Source: Pseudomonadota bacterium (GTDB lineage Bacteria > Pseudomonadota > Gammaproteobacteria > Xanthomonadales > Xanthomonadaceae). From it: a DNA stretch of 64,000 nucleotides. How positions within the stretch are numbered: the stretch's first letter is position 1; each line of letters starts with the position of its first letter. The notes under the pieces were generated by a model. The model was given only the letters and a program-made list of their open reading frames with translations, searched no databases and was not told the origin of the DNA. A program made the position numbers and the translations under genes. The stretch lies in the NCBI GenBank assembly GCA_023388715.1, contig JAEWFT010000035.1:1-64000 (forward strand), in the 5' to 3' direction. This document shows, piece by piece, positions 33,835 through 43,434 of the stretch.

Positions 33835-36297
33835 ATGCGTTCGATTCCCTTCGCCGGCAGCCTGCTGCTGGCCCTGTGCCTGCTTGTCCCCGAGCCCGCG
33901 CCGGCGCAGGACGGGTACCGCGAACCCGATGCCGCCCTCAAGGCGATCGTCGATGCGCCGCGCGCGCCGCAGGTGTCGCTCAGCCCGCGCCGCGACCTGG
34001 TGGCGTTCACCGGGATGCCCGGCCTGCCCGGCATCGACGTGGTCGCGCAGCCGGAGCTCAAGCTGGCGGGGGTGCGCATCCATCCGAAGGTGTTCGCGCG
34101 CAGCAGCTTCACCTTCGGCAACGACTTCTGGCTGATGGACGTGGCGAGCGGCGAGGAACTGCGCATCGCCGGGCTGCCGCAGCCGCTGTCGATCGCCGGC
34201 AGCGCGTGGTCGCCGGACCAGAAGTACGTGGTGCTCAACCAGGTGGAGCCGGCCAAGGGCACCAACGCGCTGTGGCTGGTCGACGTGGCCGCGCGCCGCG
34301 CCAGGCTATTGCTGGCGCAGCCGCTCAACAGCGTGGCCGGCAGCGGCTACCGCTGGATGCCGGACAGCCGCCGCCTGCTGGTGAACCTGCGGCCGACCGG
34401 CCTCGGGCCGCTGCCGGAGGCCGACGGCGTGCCCACCGGGCCGGCGATCCAGCAGACCGGCGCAACCGGCCGCGTGGTCAGCGTGCGTACCTACCAGGAC
34501 CTGCTGCGCAACGAAGCCGACGCGCGCCAGTTCGAATACCTGCTGCGCTCGCAGCCGGCGCTGGTGGGCGTGGACGGCAAGGTGGTGCCGGTGGGCGCGG
34601 CCGACCTGTACACCGGGCTGTCGGCATCGCCCGATGGCAGGTTCGTGCTGACCCAGCGCATCACCCGGCCGTTTTCCTACCTGGTGCCGTACAGCGCGTT
34701 CCCGCGCGTGGTGGAAGTGCGCGACCTCACCGGCAATGTCGTCCACACGGTGGCGAAGTTGCCGCTGGTGGAAGGCCTGCCCACCGGCAACGACGCGGTC
34801 CCCACCGGCGTGCGTGCGATCGGTTGGCGCGGCGATGCCGACGCCACCCTGGTCTGGGCGGAGGCCCAGGACGGCGGCGATCCGGCGCGGCCTGCCGACG
34901 TGCGCGACATCGTCTACCTGCAGGCGGCGCCGTTCCGCGATCCGCCGGTGGTGCTGGCGCGATTGGCCAGCCGCTACAGCGGCGTCCAGTGGGGCCGCGG
35001 CGACTTCGCCCTGCTCAACGAATACTGGTGGAAGACGCGCCAGTTCAAGACCTGGCGGGTGCAGCCGGACGCCCCGCAGGCGGCGCCGGTGGCGTTCGAT
35101 GGCGGTAGCAGCGAGGACCGCTACGCCGACCGCGGCAACGTGGTGCAGACGCTGAACCCGCAGGGCCGCTTCCTGATCCAGTTCAGCGAGGACGGGCAGG
35201 CGCTGTACCGCATCGGCGAGGGCGCCTCGCCGGAGGGCGACCGCCCCTTCCTGGACCGGCAGTCGCTGGTCGATGGCACCGCCACCCGCCTGTTCCATTC
35301 CGCCGCGCCGTATTACGAGCGCCCGCTGGTGCTGCTGGATGCCGGCGCCCGCCGCATCATCACCAGCCGCGAATCGCAGACCGAGCGCGCGAACTACTAC
35401 GTGCGCCAGACCGGCAGCGAGGCGGCGCCAGTGGCGCTGACCCGCTTCCCGCATCCCACCCCGCAGCTGCGCGACGTGCAGAAGGAACTCATCCGCTACA
35501 AGCGCGCGGACGGGGTGGAACTGACGGGGACCCTGTACCTGCCACCAGGCTATGACGCGGTACGCGACGGGCCGCTGCCGCTGCTGATGTGGGCCTACCC
35601 GGCCGAGTTCAAATCCGCGGCGGCCGCAAGCCAGGTCAGCGGCTCGCCGTACCGCTTCAACGGCATCAGCTACTGGGGGCCGTTGCCCTATCTGGCCACG
35701 GGTTACGCGGTGCTGGACGATCCGTCGATGCCGATCGTGGGCGAGGGCGATGCCGAGCCGAACGACACCTACGTGGCGCAGCTCACCGCCAATGCGCAAG
35801 CCGCGGTGGACGAGGTGGTGCGCCGCGGCGTGGCCGACCGCGACCGCATCGCGGTGGGCGGGCATTCCTACGGTGCGTTCATGACCGCCAACCTGCTCGC
35901 GCACACCCGCCTGTTCAGGGCCGGCATCGCCCGCAGCGGCGCCTACAACCGAACCCTCACGCCGTTCGGCTTCCAGTCGGAGGAACGCAATTTCTGGCAG
36001 GCGCCGCAGACCTACGCGGCGATGTCGCCGTTCCACCACGCCGGCCGGATCAAGGATGCGCTGCTGCTGATCCACGGCGAACAGGACAACAATTCCGGCA
36101 CCTTCCCGATGCAGAGCGAGCGCCTGTTCGCGGCGGTGAAGGGGCTGGGCGGCAATGCGCGGCTGGTGATGCTGCCGAACGAGTCGCACGGCTACCGCGC
36201 GCGCGAATCGATCATGACCATGCTGGCCGAGACCAGCGACTGGCTCGACCGCCATGTCAAGAACGCCAGGCCGGTGGCGGACGCGGCCGGGAACTAA
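33835..36297 (+). CDS. S9-family serine peptidase, exported
   Basis: 820 aa prolyl-oligopeptidase-type enzyme. Signal peptide of about 24 residues (LLLALCLLVPEPAPAQ), seven-bladed propeller-like N-terminal part (to about 550), and an alpha/beta-hydrolase domain. Catalytic triad visible: Ser in GGHSYGAFM, Asp in GEQDNNSG, His in NESHGYRARES. The extended spacing and NNSGTFPMQSERLF motif resemble the glutamyl-endopeptidase-like S9D group. ATG at 33835 is preceded by GGAGGA; codons from 33772 are not used. Expected in the periplasm; degrades peptides. Confidence 0.88.
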   Translation: MRSIPFAGSLLLALCLLVPEPAPAQDGYREPDAALKAIVDAPRAPQVSLSPRRDLVAFTGMPGLPGIDVVAQPELKLAGVRIHPKVFARSSFTFGNDFWLMDVASGEELRIAGLPQPLSIAGSAWSPDQKYVVLNQVEPAKGTNALWLVDVAARRARLLLAQPLNSVAGSGYRWMPDSRRLLVNLRPTGLGPLPEADGVPTGPAIQQTGATGRVVSVRTYQDLLRNEADARQFEYLLRSQPALVGVDGKVVPVGAADLYTGLSASPDGRFVLTQRITRPFSYLVPYSAFPRVVEVRDLTGNVVHTVAKLPLVEGLPTGNDAVPTGVRAIGWRGDADATLVWAEAQDGGDPARPADVRDIVYLQAAPFRDPPVVLARLASRYSGVQWGRGDFALLNEYWWKTRQFKTWRVQPDAPQAAPVAFDGGSSEDRYADRGNVVQTLNPQGRFLIQFSEDGQALYRIGEGASPEGDRPFLDRQSLVDGTATRLFHSAAPYYERPLVLLDAGARRIITSRESQTERANYYVRQTGSEAAPVALTRFPHPTPQLRDVQKELIRYKRADGVELTGTLYLPPGYDAVRDGPLPLLMWAYPAEFKSAAAASQVSGSPYRFNGISYWGPLPYLATGYAVLDDPSMPIVGEGDAEPNDTYVAQLTANAQAAVDEVVRRGVADRDRIAVGGHSYGAFMTANLLAHTRLFRAGIARSGAYNRTLTPFGFQSEERNFWQAPQTYAAMSPFHHAGRIKDALLLIHGEQDNNSGTFPMQSERLFAAVKGLGGNARLVMLPNESHGYRARESIMTMLAETSDWLDRHVKNARPVADAAGN

Positions 36298-36321
36298 GCC
36301 TCGCGGGATCGCGCAAACGCA

Positions 36322-36347
36322 AACGGGCCGCATCGCTGCGGCCCGTT
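36322..36347. terminator. Bidirectional terminator between S9 peptidase and metK
   Basis: Perfect 11-bp stem AACGGGCCGCA / TGCGGCCCGTT with a TCGC loop, between convergent stops. On the minus strand it is followed by TGCGTTTGCG. Confidence 0.85.
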
Positions 36348-36369
36348 CCGGTGTACGGATGGTTGACGT

Positions 36370-37587
36370 CTACTTCAGCTTCGCCGCCTTCTTCAGCTCG
36401 TCGGCCTTGTCGGTCCTCTCCCACGAGAAGGCGGTGGCCTGGTGTTTCTGGCCGGCGCCGTCGACGTAACTGACCTGCTTGGGCTTGCGGCCGAAATGGC
36501 CGTAGCTGGCGGTGGGCTGGTAGATCGGGTGCTCGAGGTCGAGCATCCGGGTGATGCCGTAGGGGCGCAGGTCGAAGTGCGCGCGGATCAGCCGCTCGAT
36601 CTGGTCGTCGCTGATCTTGCCGGTGCCGAAGGTGGTCACCGAGATCGAGGTCGGCTCGGCCACGCCGATGGCGTAGCTCAGCTGCACCTCGCACTTGTCG
36701 GCCAGGCCGGCGGCGACCACGTTCTTGGCGACGTAGCGCGCGGCGTACGCGGCCGAGCGGTCGACCTTCGACGGATCCTTGCCGGAGAACGCGCCGCCGC
36801 CGTGGCGGGCCATGCCGCCGTAGGTGTCGACGATGATCTTGCGCCCGGTCAGGCCGCAATCGCCCACCGGGCCGCCGATCACGAACTTGCCGGTCGGGTT
36901 GATGTGCACCTTGTTCTTCGGCAGCGCATCCAGCCACTTCTTCGGCAGCACCGGCTTCAGGATCTGCTCGCGCACGGCCTCCACCAGGTCCTTCTGCCTG
37001 ACGCCGGGGTCGTGCTGGGTCGAGAGCACCACCGCGTCCATGCCGAGGATGCTGTGGCCGTCATCGCTGTAGCGCAGGGTGACCTGCGACTTCGCGTCCG
37101 GGCGCAGCCACTTGAGCTTGCCGGACTTGCGGACCTTGGCCTGCTGCTCGACCAGGCGGTGGCTGTAGTAGATCGGCGCGGGCATGAATTCCGGCGCCTC
37201 GTTGCAGGCGTAGCCGAACATCAGGCCCTGGTCGCCGGCGCCCTGTTCCTCCGGCTTCTTGCGGTCCACGCCCTGGTTGATGTCGGGCGACTGCTTGCCG
37301 AGCATGTTGATGATGGCGCAGGTGTGGCCATCGAAGCCGACGTCGGAATTGTCGTAGCCGATGTCGTTGATCACCTTGCGCGCCAGTGCCTCGATGTCGA
37401 CCCACGCGGAGGTGGTGACCTCGCCGGCGACGATCGCGGCACCGGTCTTCACCAGCGTCTCGCAGGCGACGCGGGCGCGCTTGTCCTGCGCCAGGATGGC
37501 GTCCAGCACCGCGTCCGAGATCTGGTCGGCGATCTTGTCCGGGTGGCCTTCGCTGACCGATTCGGAAGTGAAGAGGTAGCTCGACAT
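36370..37587 (-). CDS. metK: S-adenosylmethionine synthetase
   Basis: Makes SAM from methionine and ATP. 405 aa. Motifs: SESVSEGHPDKIADQISDAVLD at the N-terminus, GAGDQGLMFGYA, and the glycine-rich loop GGGAFSGKDPSKVDRSAAY. A TATGAT box lies 39-44 nt before the ATG, with an AGGGAT Shine-Dalgarno. With ahcY and metF it supplies three steps of the methyl cycle within 8 kb, though in separate transcription units. No SAM riboswitch is recognisable in its leader. Confidence 0.97.
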   Translation of the reverse strand: MSSYLFTSESVSEGHPDKIADQISDAVLDAILAQDKRARVACETLVKTGAAIVAGEVTTSAWVDIEALARKVINDIGYDNSDVGFDGHTCAIINMLGKQSPDINQGVDRKKPEEQGAGDQGLMFGYACNEAPEFMPAPIYYSHRLVEQQAKVRKSGKLKWLRPDAKSQVTLRYSDDGHSILGMDAVVLSTQHDPGVRQKDLVEAVREQILKPVLPKKWLDALPKNKVHINPTGKFVIGGPVGDCGLTGRKIIVDTYGGMARHGGGAFSGKDPSKVDRSAAYAARYVAKNVVAAGLADKCEVQLSYAIGVAEPTSISVTTFGTGKISDDQIERLIRAHFDLRPYGITRMLDLEHPIYQPTASYGHFGRKPKQVSYVDGAGQKHQATAFSWERTDKADELKKAAKLK

Positions 37588-37625
37588 CGATATATCCCTG
37601 TATTCGGATGAAAAGATGGGTGCGC

Positions 37626-37631
37626 ATCATA
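37626..37631 (-). promoter_or_regulatory. Candidate -10 box of metK
   Basis: Minus-strand TATGAT followed by GCGCA, giving a leader of about 30 nt. Confidence 0.5.
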
Positions 37632-37756
37632 CAGCGATGCGGGCGAGGGCGCATCTTGCGGCATTCGGGGTCAAGGCGGTATTGGCGCCGCGTTAAGCGA
37701 CGCGACGCCCCGTGCGTCGAGACGATGCGATGCAGGCGATGGGCGCAACGGACTGC

Positions 37757-38698
37757 TCAGAACGAGCGCTGCAGCGAAACCTCCCACGCGTTCCGTACGC
37801 GATGCATGCTGTCCGCGTGCAGCGGCCAGGCGCTGGAACCGGCTACCGCCCACCGCTGCGAGAAGCGCCAGCTTGCTCCGAGCCCGCCAAGCACGTAGTT
37901 GTGCTGCAGCAGGCGATCGTGCTGGTACCACAGCTCGCTCCACGGCACCTTGCCGGCAAGGGCGGCCGGCTTGATACCGTTGCTGTAGCGCGCGTTGACG
38001 AATGCGTCCATAGACCATTCCGGCGCCACGTCCCAGCGCAGCGACAGGCGGTAATGCTGCTTGTCGAGGTCTATGTCCAGGACCTTCTCGACGAATTCGT
38101 GGCTGTAGCCGGCCGACCAGTGCAGGTTGCTGCGCCCGATCCGGCGGGAGACATCCGCACCGACGCGCAGCGAACGCAGGTAGCGGCCGGGCGCCGCGCT
38201 GGCGAAGAAGGTGTAGTCGTGGCTGGGCCAGCGCACCACCGCGTGCGGCTGCACGCTGAAGCCGCCGAGGTGGGCGTGGTGGGTCAGTCCCATCTGCCAG
38301 TCCTGCCAGCTGCCGTGCCACTTGCCGTCATCGAGGAAATCGCCATCGCGCGGCTCGCGCAGGCGACGGGTGTCGTGCAGCCCGGGATCGTCGAGCGAGC
38401 GCTTGACGATGTAGGGCAGGGAGACGTGCAGCGACCAGCGCTCCGCGAACTGGTAGTCGAGCGCAAGCAGCAGGTTGCGGGTGTCGGTGCGGACGCCGGG
38501 GCCGGGATTGCCGTCGCCATCGACGCTGCCATCTGTGAACACCGACTGGAAACCGATGCTGATCCTGCCGCGGACGCCGTCGAAACCGGACGGCGCGCCG
38601 AGGTCGACGCGGTCCAGGTCATCGGCCGCCGCCATCGTCGGCGCGCCGATCGCGACGACAAGGGTGGCCAGCGCTGCCGCCGCAGTGCGCCCTGCCAC
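37757..38698 (-). CDS. Outer-membrane beta-barrel protein, DUF3187-like
   Basis: 313 aa. Signal peptide (about 25 residues, ending AAA), then alternating amphipathic beta strands: RISIGFQSVFTDGS, NLLLALDYQFAERWSLHVSLPYI, FSVQPHAVVRWPSHDYTFFAS, and a terminal Phe (EVSLQRSF) as needed for BAM insertion. Pattern resembles DUF3187 outer-membrane proteins. The GTG start is one nucleotide after the upstream stop (TGA-C-GTG), so it is translationally coupled to the secreted protein. Last gene of the six-gene run headed by the DUF1232-like protein. Confidence 0.75.
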   Translation of the reverse strand: MAGRTAAAALATLVVAIGAPTMAAADDLDRVDLGAPSGFDGVRGRISIGFQSVFTDGSVDGDGNPGPGVRTDTRNLLLALDYQFAERWSLHVSLPYIVKRSLDDPGLHDTRRLREPRDGDFLDDGKWHGSWQDWQMGLTHHAHLGGFSVQPHAVVRWPSHDYTFFASAAPGRYLRSLRVGADVSRRIGRSNLHWSAGYSHEFVEKVLDIDLDKQHYRLSLRWDVAPEWSMDAFVNARYSNGIKPAALAGKVPWSELWYQHDRLLQHNYVLGGLGASWRFSQRWAVAGSSAWPLHADSMHRVRNAWEVSLQRSF

Positions 38699-38699
38699 G

Positions 38700-39161
38700 T
38701 CAGTGCTTCAGCAGGCGGTTGAGGGCGCCAAGCCAGTTACCGAGGCCGGCACTCTCCCGCACCTGCATGCGGCCGGGTTGCGTCGCGCGCGCCGGCCTGT
38801 GCGCCACCACCACCAGGCGGCGCAGCGGAGATGCGGTGCTGGCCTCGAGCGCGTGGGCATGCATGTGGTCCACCACCACCACGTCGTAACGGCGCGCGGC
38901 GAGCGCCTCTCCGAGGCGCGACGGATCGGAAACGATGGTGACCCGGTGCCCGGCACCGGCGAGCCCGCGGTACAGGGCAACGCGTTGCTGGCTGGCGTTG
39001 CCGTCCGGCTCGTACACCAGCACCGCAGCGGGCTGCGGGGCTAGATAGCCGCCATAGCGCAGGCTGCCGCCCATGCTGAAGATCCCTTCCCCGCAGGCAT
39101 GCGCGGCGGGGGTGGCGAGCACGATGGCGATGGCTACCGTGAGACGCCTGCTGCTGGGCAT
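38700..39161 (-). CDS. Secreted protein with Rossmann/receiver-like domain
   Basis: 153 aa, not assigned to a family. Signal peptide ends at AHA-C, then a conserved-looking segment CGEGIFSMGGSLRYGGY, and an alpha/beta pattern AAVLVYEPDG, VALYRGLAGAGHRVTIVSD, YDVVVVDHMHA, LRRLVVVAH that looks like a receiver-type flavodoxin fold with an Asp after beta-3. A receiver-like fold in the periplasm is unusual. Strong Shine-Dalgarno (GAGGAGGAG) 22 bp after the kinase stop; coupled to the barrel gene downstream. Confidence 0.6.
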   Translation of the reverse strand: MPSSRRLTVAIAIVLATPAAHACGEGIFSMGGSLRYGGYLAPQPAAVLVYEPDGNASQQRVALYRGLAGAGHRVTIVSDPSRLGEALAARRYDVVVVDHMHAHALEASTASPLRRLVVVAHRPARATQPGRMQVRESAGLGNWLGALNRLLKH

Positions 39162-39183
39162 GGCACTCCTCCTCTTGCGGGTC

Positions 39184-42100
39184 TTACTGGGTAGTACGTA
39201 AACCGCCGCCGGAAATGACCTCGCGGCGTTCCACGGTCAGCGCGAACAACTGCAGCGGGTCGGCGATGGCCTGCAGGTCCAGGCAGCGCACCGCGCGCTC
39301 GGGATGCGGATTGGCCAGCCTCGGCGCGGCCGCCGGCGTCATACGGAAGCCCATCGCGGCCCTTGGCGCGCGCGCGACGAAGGCGACCGGCACGTGGTGG
39401 TCGTTCTCGCCATAACCCGGGACCTCGACCGTCGCCCGCAGCGGCACGCTGGCATGCCCGCCATCGCGGTAGCGGAACAAGAGCGTGCCGAGCACGCGCG
39501 GGCCATCCTCCGGCGTTGGTAGCGACGCCACCAGCAGGAGGTGGGCGGCGGCCAGCATGGGTGCCGGCACCGGCAGGCAGGCGCCCAGCCCGCGCGGGCC
39601 GACCGCAACGATGCCGCGCACGTCGAAGGCGACGCCGCCGAACTGTTGCAGGCCCGCCGGCCACGGGCGCAGGAACGGTTTCAGCGCGGTGCTGAAGGAG
39701 CGCACGCCGTCCGGGCCAAGGTCGTACAACGGGCCCAGGTCAAGTGCATCGGGTGGCGCGTCGGCTGGGCGCGCCGGCAGCGGTGAACCGTCGCGGGCGT
39801 GGCCGGCGAGTGCGGGCGGGGGTCGCGGCGCCTGCGCGCGCCAGGGACCGGGATCATTCGCGCGCAGTGCGGCACGCTGCGATGGCGTGGGCAGGTGCAT
39901 CGCCCGGGACGCCATGCTGCCCGGCCGCAGCCACGCCAGGCGCTGGCGCAGCGGCGCATCCTCGCGCCCGGGCGTGGCGATCGACCAGCGGGCCACGCCA
40001 TGCACCGTGCGCGCCATCAGGAAGGCGCTGTCCGCGCTGAACGCGACGTCGAAGATGCCGTCATGCGGCGGCGCACCCGGGTTGAGCGGCAGGCCCAGCG
40101 CAACGCCGCTGGCGTCGTACAACTGCACCTGCTGTCGCTCCGCCAGTGCAAGCAGGCTGCGGTCGCCATTGGCGGCCACCGCGCCCATGCCGGCGTTCGC
40201 GCCCCCGCCCATGCGCGCCACCGTTTTCGCGCGGCCGCTGCCGTCGATGCGCGCGTGCCGCGACTGGCCGGCGACGAAGGCACCGCCATCGGCGAGCGCG
40301 GCGATGGCGAACGGGTGCATCCCGGCCAGGGGCGTGCGCTGCTCCACCTTGCGTTCCGGCGGATTCCAGCGCAGCGCCACGTCCCCGGCCCCGCGCCCGT
40401 CTTCGTCGCGGGCCAGCAGCCACAGGCTGGCGCTGCCCGGCACGAAATCGGCGGCCACCACCGGCGCGAGCCCGGGATCGGACCAGGTGCCGCGCGGCTG
40501 CAATCCGGGCAGGGCAAGCACCGTCGCTTCGCCATCGCCCACGGCCAGCACGCGGCCGCCGCCGGGCGCGAAGGCGAGCTGCAGCAGCGGTCCGGGAAGC
40601 AATGCTTCGCCGGGCTCGGCGCGCCAGTCGTCGACGTTGAACGCCAGCAGGCGCTCCCCGATCCCGTGCGGATGCGCCGCGCTGAAGCCCAGCAGCAAGC
40701 GCCTGCCGTCCGGCGACAACAGGAAGCGTTGGGGCGATGCCGGCAGTGGCAGCGGTGGCCCGCGCGGCTCCAGGGTGATGGCGTCGCGGCGATGCAGGGA
40801 CGCGCCGACGGTGAACAGCGCCGTGCGGCCGTCGGGGGCCAGCTCGGCGTAACCCGGCGGCCCGGGGAGCGTGTGCCACGGGGTGCGCGTGCGGCCGTCG
40901 GGCGCGAGCAGGCGCATGCGGTCCCACTCGATGTCGAGGAAGCCGTCAGCGGCCAGCGTCGGTGCATCGGCGGCCTGCCGCGCCGGCACGAGCGGCAACA
41001 GCGGTCGATCGGGCAAGCGCCACAGCCGCAGCTGGCCGTCGAGCCCGGTGCTGGCGAACAGCCCCGTGCGCGGCGACCAATCGCTCGCGAGTGGTCCGGC
41101 GCTGGCGAACGCAGCGGGCGCGAGTCCGATCCGCACCGCCGGGACGGGGCTGGCGCCGCCTTCCTCGGGCAGCCTCCAAAGGGCGACTTCCCCCTCCCCG
41201 GTGGCCACCAGCAGGCGCCGTGCGCGGTCCAGCATGACCCGCCGCACCGGGAACGCGTGCTGCATGCTGCCGCGAACCAGGGGCTCGCCGCTCGCGGCAT
41301 CGAACGCGTGTACGCGCCCGTCCTCGGCGCCTGCGGCCAGCCACGCGCCGCTGCCGTCGAAACCGATCCAGCTGATGCGCTCGCCGCGCGCGGTCGGCAA
41401 CAGGCGGGCGGCGCCCCCGGCAAGCTCGAGCAGGCGCAGGCGGCCTTCGCCATCGCCCAGTGCCAGCAGCGCATTCGCGGGATCCACGGCCCACGCGCTG
41501 ATGCGGGTGCGCGGCTGCGGCTGGTAACGGCGCACCAGGCGCATGCCGGCGGTGGCGTACACCTCGACCGCGCGCTGGTCGTCGACCAGGGCGAAGGCAT
41601 GGCGCCCGTCCGCCGACAGCATCCACGGGATCGGTTCGGCACTCGCTGCGGTCCGTGGCGTGATCCGCGGCGACAGGGGGCGCCAGGGATCGACCTGCCA
41701 GGCCTGCACCGCGCCGTCGGCGTCGCGCAGCACGGCGATCCGGCCATCGTCGCTGAAGGCGGCATCCGAGAACCGACTGAACGCCGCGGGCGGCTCGATC
41801 ACCTTGCCGCTGCGCAGGTCGAGCATCCAGGTGTCGCTGCCGGTGGGGTCGGGCTGGGTGCGGTACCACTCCTGGGTCGCCAGCAGGCGGTCGCGGCCGG
41901 CGAACCGCAGCCAGGTCGTGGCGCGCAGCTGGCCGCCCGAGCTCGGTCGCTCGCCGAGCCGGATGCGACCCTGTTCCGCGAGGGTGCCGGCGTCGTACCA
42001 GCGCACGCTGCGATCGCCGAGCGCCAGCGCGATGCGGTTGCCTTCCGCATCCATCGCCAGCGCCAGCGGGCGGGCATCGACAATCGCGGTGGCATCCACC

Positions 42101-43434
42101 AGCGTCGCGCCCTGGCCCAGCAGCAGGCCGATCCGCCGTCGATCGGCCATCGCCGCGGCATCCGCCCCGGCGGTCTCCTCCTCGGCGACGTTCTGCATGA
42201 GTCGCTCGACCGCGTCCCAGCCGTTGCCATCGCGCTCCAGTTGCAGCGCCGCCTCGCGCCGCCCGTCCCACAACAGGGTGCTGGCGGTGCGCGCATTGTG
42301 TTCCGCGCGCCGCCACTGGTGCGTCGTGGCCGCCAGACCGGCGACCAGCAACGCCATCGCCAGTCCGCTGGTCGCGGCCAGTGCCGGCTTGCGTCGGATC
42401 CAGCGCGCGGTCCGTTCCAGCCCGTTCAACGGGCGCGCGTGCACCATCCGGTGGTCGAGGAAGCGACCGAGGTCGTCGGCGAGCGCGCGCGCGTCGGGAT
42501 AGCGCTGGTCGGGATGGCGCGCCAGGCAGCGCAGGCAGATCGCCTCCAGGTCGCGCGGGATCGCGCCATGCCGGGAAGGCCGGCGCACCACGCCGTGCAG
42601 CAGCCGGGTCAAGGTCTCCTGCGGGCTGTCGCCGGTGAAGGGCGGGCTGCCGGTCAGGCATTCGTAGAGGATGGCGCCCAGGCCCCAGATGTCGGTGGCG
42701 GCGGACAGCGGGGTGGTGTGCACCTGGCCCTGCTCGGGTGCCATGTAGCTGGGCGTGCCGGAGACCTGCTCGTTTTCCAGGCTGGGCGCCTGGCCAAGCC
42801 GCCGCGCGAGCCCGAAATCGGTGACCAGCGCGGTGCCGTGCTCGTCGATCAGGATGTTGCCTGGCTTCAGGTCCAGGTGCAGCACGCCAAGCCGGTGCGC
42901 GTAGTCGACCGCCTCGGCGATGGTGCGCAGCAGGCCGGCGGCCTCGCGCGGGGGCAGCCGGCCTCGGGCGGCGACCAGGTCGGCCAGGCTCTGGCCGCGC
43001 ACCAGCTGCATTGCGTAATAGGCCAGCCCGTCCTGCTCGCCCATCTCGTGCACGGCGACGATGTTCGGATGCTGCAGCCCGGCCGCGTTGCGCGCTTCGC
43101 GGCGGAAGCCGGCGATGAAGTCGTCGGAGGCCCACGGCCCCGCGGACAGCAGCTTGATCGCCACTTCGCGCTCCAGGCTTTTTTGCCAGGCGCGGTAGAC
43201 CACGCCCATCCCGCCCTGGCCCACCTGCTCGCGCAGCTCGTAGTCGCCGAATTCGCGTTGGGCCGGGTCGCGCAGGTCCAGTTGCAGCGCCTCCACCGGC
43301 AGGAAGGCGAGATGCATCGTGGAGAGGCTGCCGTCGCGGCGGGCCTGCTGGGTGCCGAACGCGAGCTTGGCCAGCCCGGGGTCGAGCCACCACCCGTCCG
43401 GCAGCCCGCTGGACCCGGTGGCCAACGCTTTCAT
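39184..43434 (-). CDS. Membrane Ser/Thr protein kinase with large WD40-like propeller
   Basis: 1,416 aa. Cytoplasmic Hanks-type kinase (about 64-325): glycine loop GQGGMGVVY, K94 in VAIKLL, catalytic loop HLDLKPGN (186-193), DFG 206-208, APE 232-234. One TM helix at about 351-370. The remaining 1,000 residues face the periplasm: a coiled stretch, then many WD40-like blades (VRWYD, AVQAWQVD, RVHAFDAASG, VALWRLPE, LRLWRLPD) and a C-terminal beta-sandwich-like region (FGGVAFDVRGIVAVGPRG...). HRD is HLD, so activation-loop control may differ. Starts by ATGA overlap with the second sigma-like gene. Confidence 0.9.
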   Translation of the reverse strand: MKALATGSSGLPDGWWLDPGLAKLAFGTQQARRDGSLSTMHLAFLPVEALQLDLRDPAQREFGDYELREQVGQGGMGVVYRAWQKSLEREVAIKLLSAGPWASDDFIAGFRREARNAAGLQHPNIVAVHEMGEQDGLAYYAMQLVRGQSLADLVAARGRLPPREAAGLLRTIAEAVDYAHRLGVLHLDLKPGNILIDEHGTALVTDFGLARRLGQAPSLENEQVSGTPSYMAPEQGQVHTTPLSAATDIWGLGAILYECLTGSPPFTGDSPQETLTRLLHGVVRRPSRHGAIPRDLEAICLRCLARHPDQRYPDARALADDLGRFLDHRMVHARPLNGLERTARWIRRKPALAATSGLAMALLVAGLAATTHQWRRAEHNARTASTLLWDGRREAALQLERDGNGWDAVERLMQNVAEEETAGADAAAMADRRRIGLLLGQGATLVDATAIVDARPLALAMDAEGNRIALALGDRSVRWYDAGTLAEQGRIRLGERPSSGGQLRATTWLRFAGRDRLLATQEWYRTQPDPTGSDTWMLDLRSGKVIEPPAAFSRFSDAAFSDDGRIAVLRDADGAVQAWQVDPWRPLSPRITPRTAASAEPIPWMLSADGRHAFALVDDQRAVEVYATAGMRLVRRYQPQPRTRISAWAVDPANALLALGDGEGRLRLLELAGGAARLLPTARGERISWIGFDGSGAWLAAGAEDGRVHAFDAASGEPLVRGSMQHAFPVRRVMLDRARRLLVATGEGEVALWRLPEEGGASPVPAVRIGLAPAAFASAGPLASDWSPRTGLFASTGLDGQLRLWRLPDRPLLPLVPARQAADAPTLAADGFLDIEWDRMRLLAPDGRTRTPWHTLPGPPGYAELAPDGRTALFTVGASLHRRDAITLEPRGPPLPLPASPQRFLLSPDGRRLLLGFSAAHPHGIGERLLAFNVDDWRAEPGEALLPGPLLQLAFAPGGGRVLAVGDGEATVLALPGLQPRGTWSDPGLAPVVAADFVPGSASLWLLARDEDGRGAGDVALRWNPPERKVEQRTPLAGMHPFAIAALADGGAFVAGQSRHARIDGSGRAKTVARMGGGANAGMGAVAANGDRSLLALAERQQVQLYDASGVALGLPLNPGAPPHDGIFDVAFSADSAFLMARTVHGVARWSIATPGREDAPLRQRLAWLRPGSMASRAMHLPTPSQRAALRANDPGPWRAQAPRPPPALAGHARDGSPLPARPADAPPDALDLGPLYDLGPDGVRSFSTALKPFLRPWPAGLQQFGGVAFDVRGIVAVGPRGLGACLPVPAPMLAAAHLLLVASLPTPEDGPRVLGTLLFRYRDGGHASVPLRATVEVPGYGENDHHVPVAFVARAPRAAMGFRMTPAAAPRLANPHPERAVRCLDLQAIADPLQLFALTVERREVISGGGLRTTQ

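Noticed and set aside
31923..35108. 1,061-codon plus-strand frame across uup and the S9 peptidase start
   Set aside because: Antisense to Uup's intact ABC motifs and out of frame with the peptidase; no family features.
37588..37680. SAM riboswitch before metK
   Set aside because: The leader is about 30 nt after the TATGAT box and shows no recognisable SAM aptamer core.
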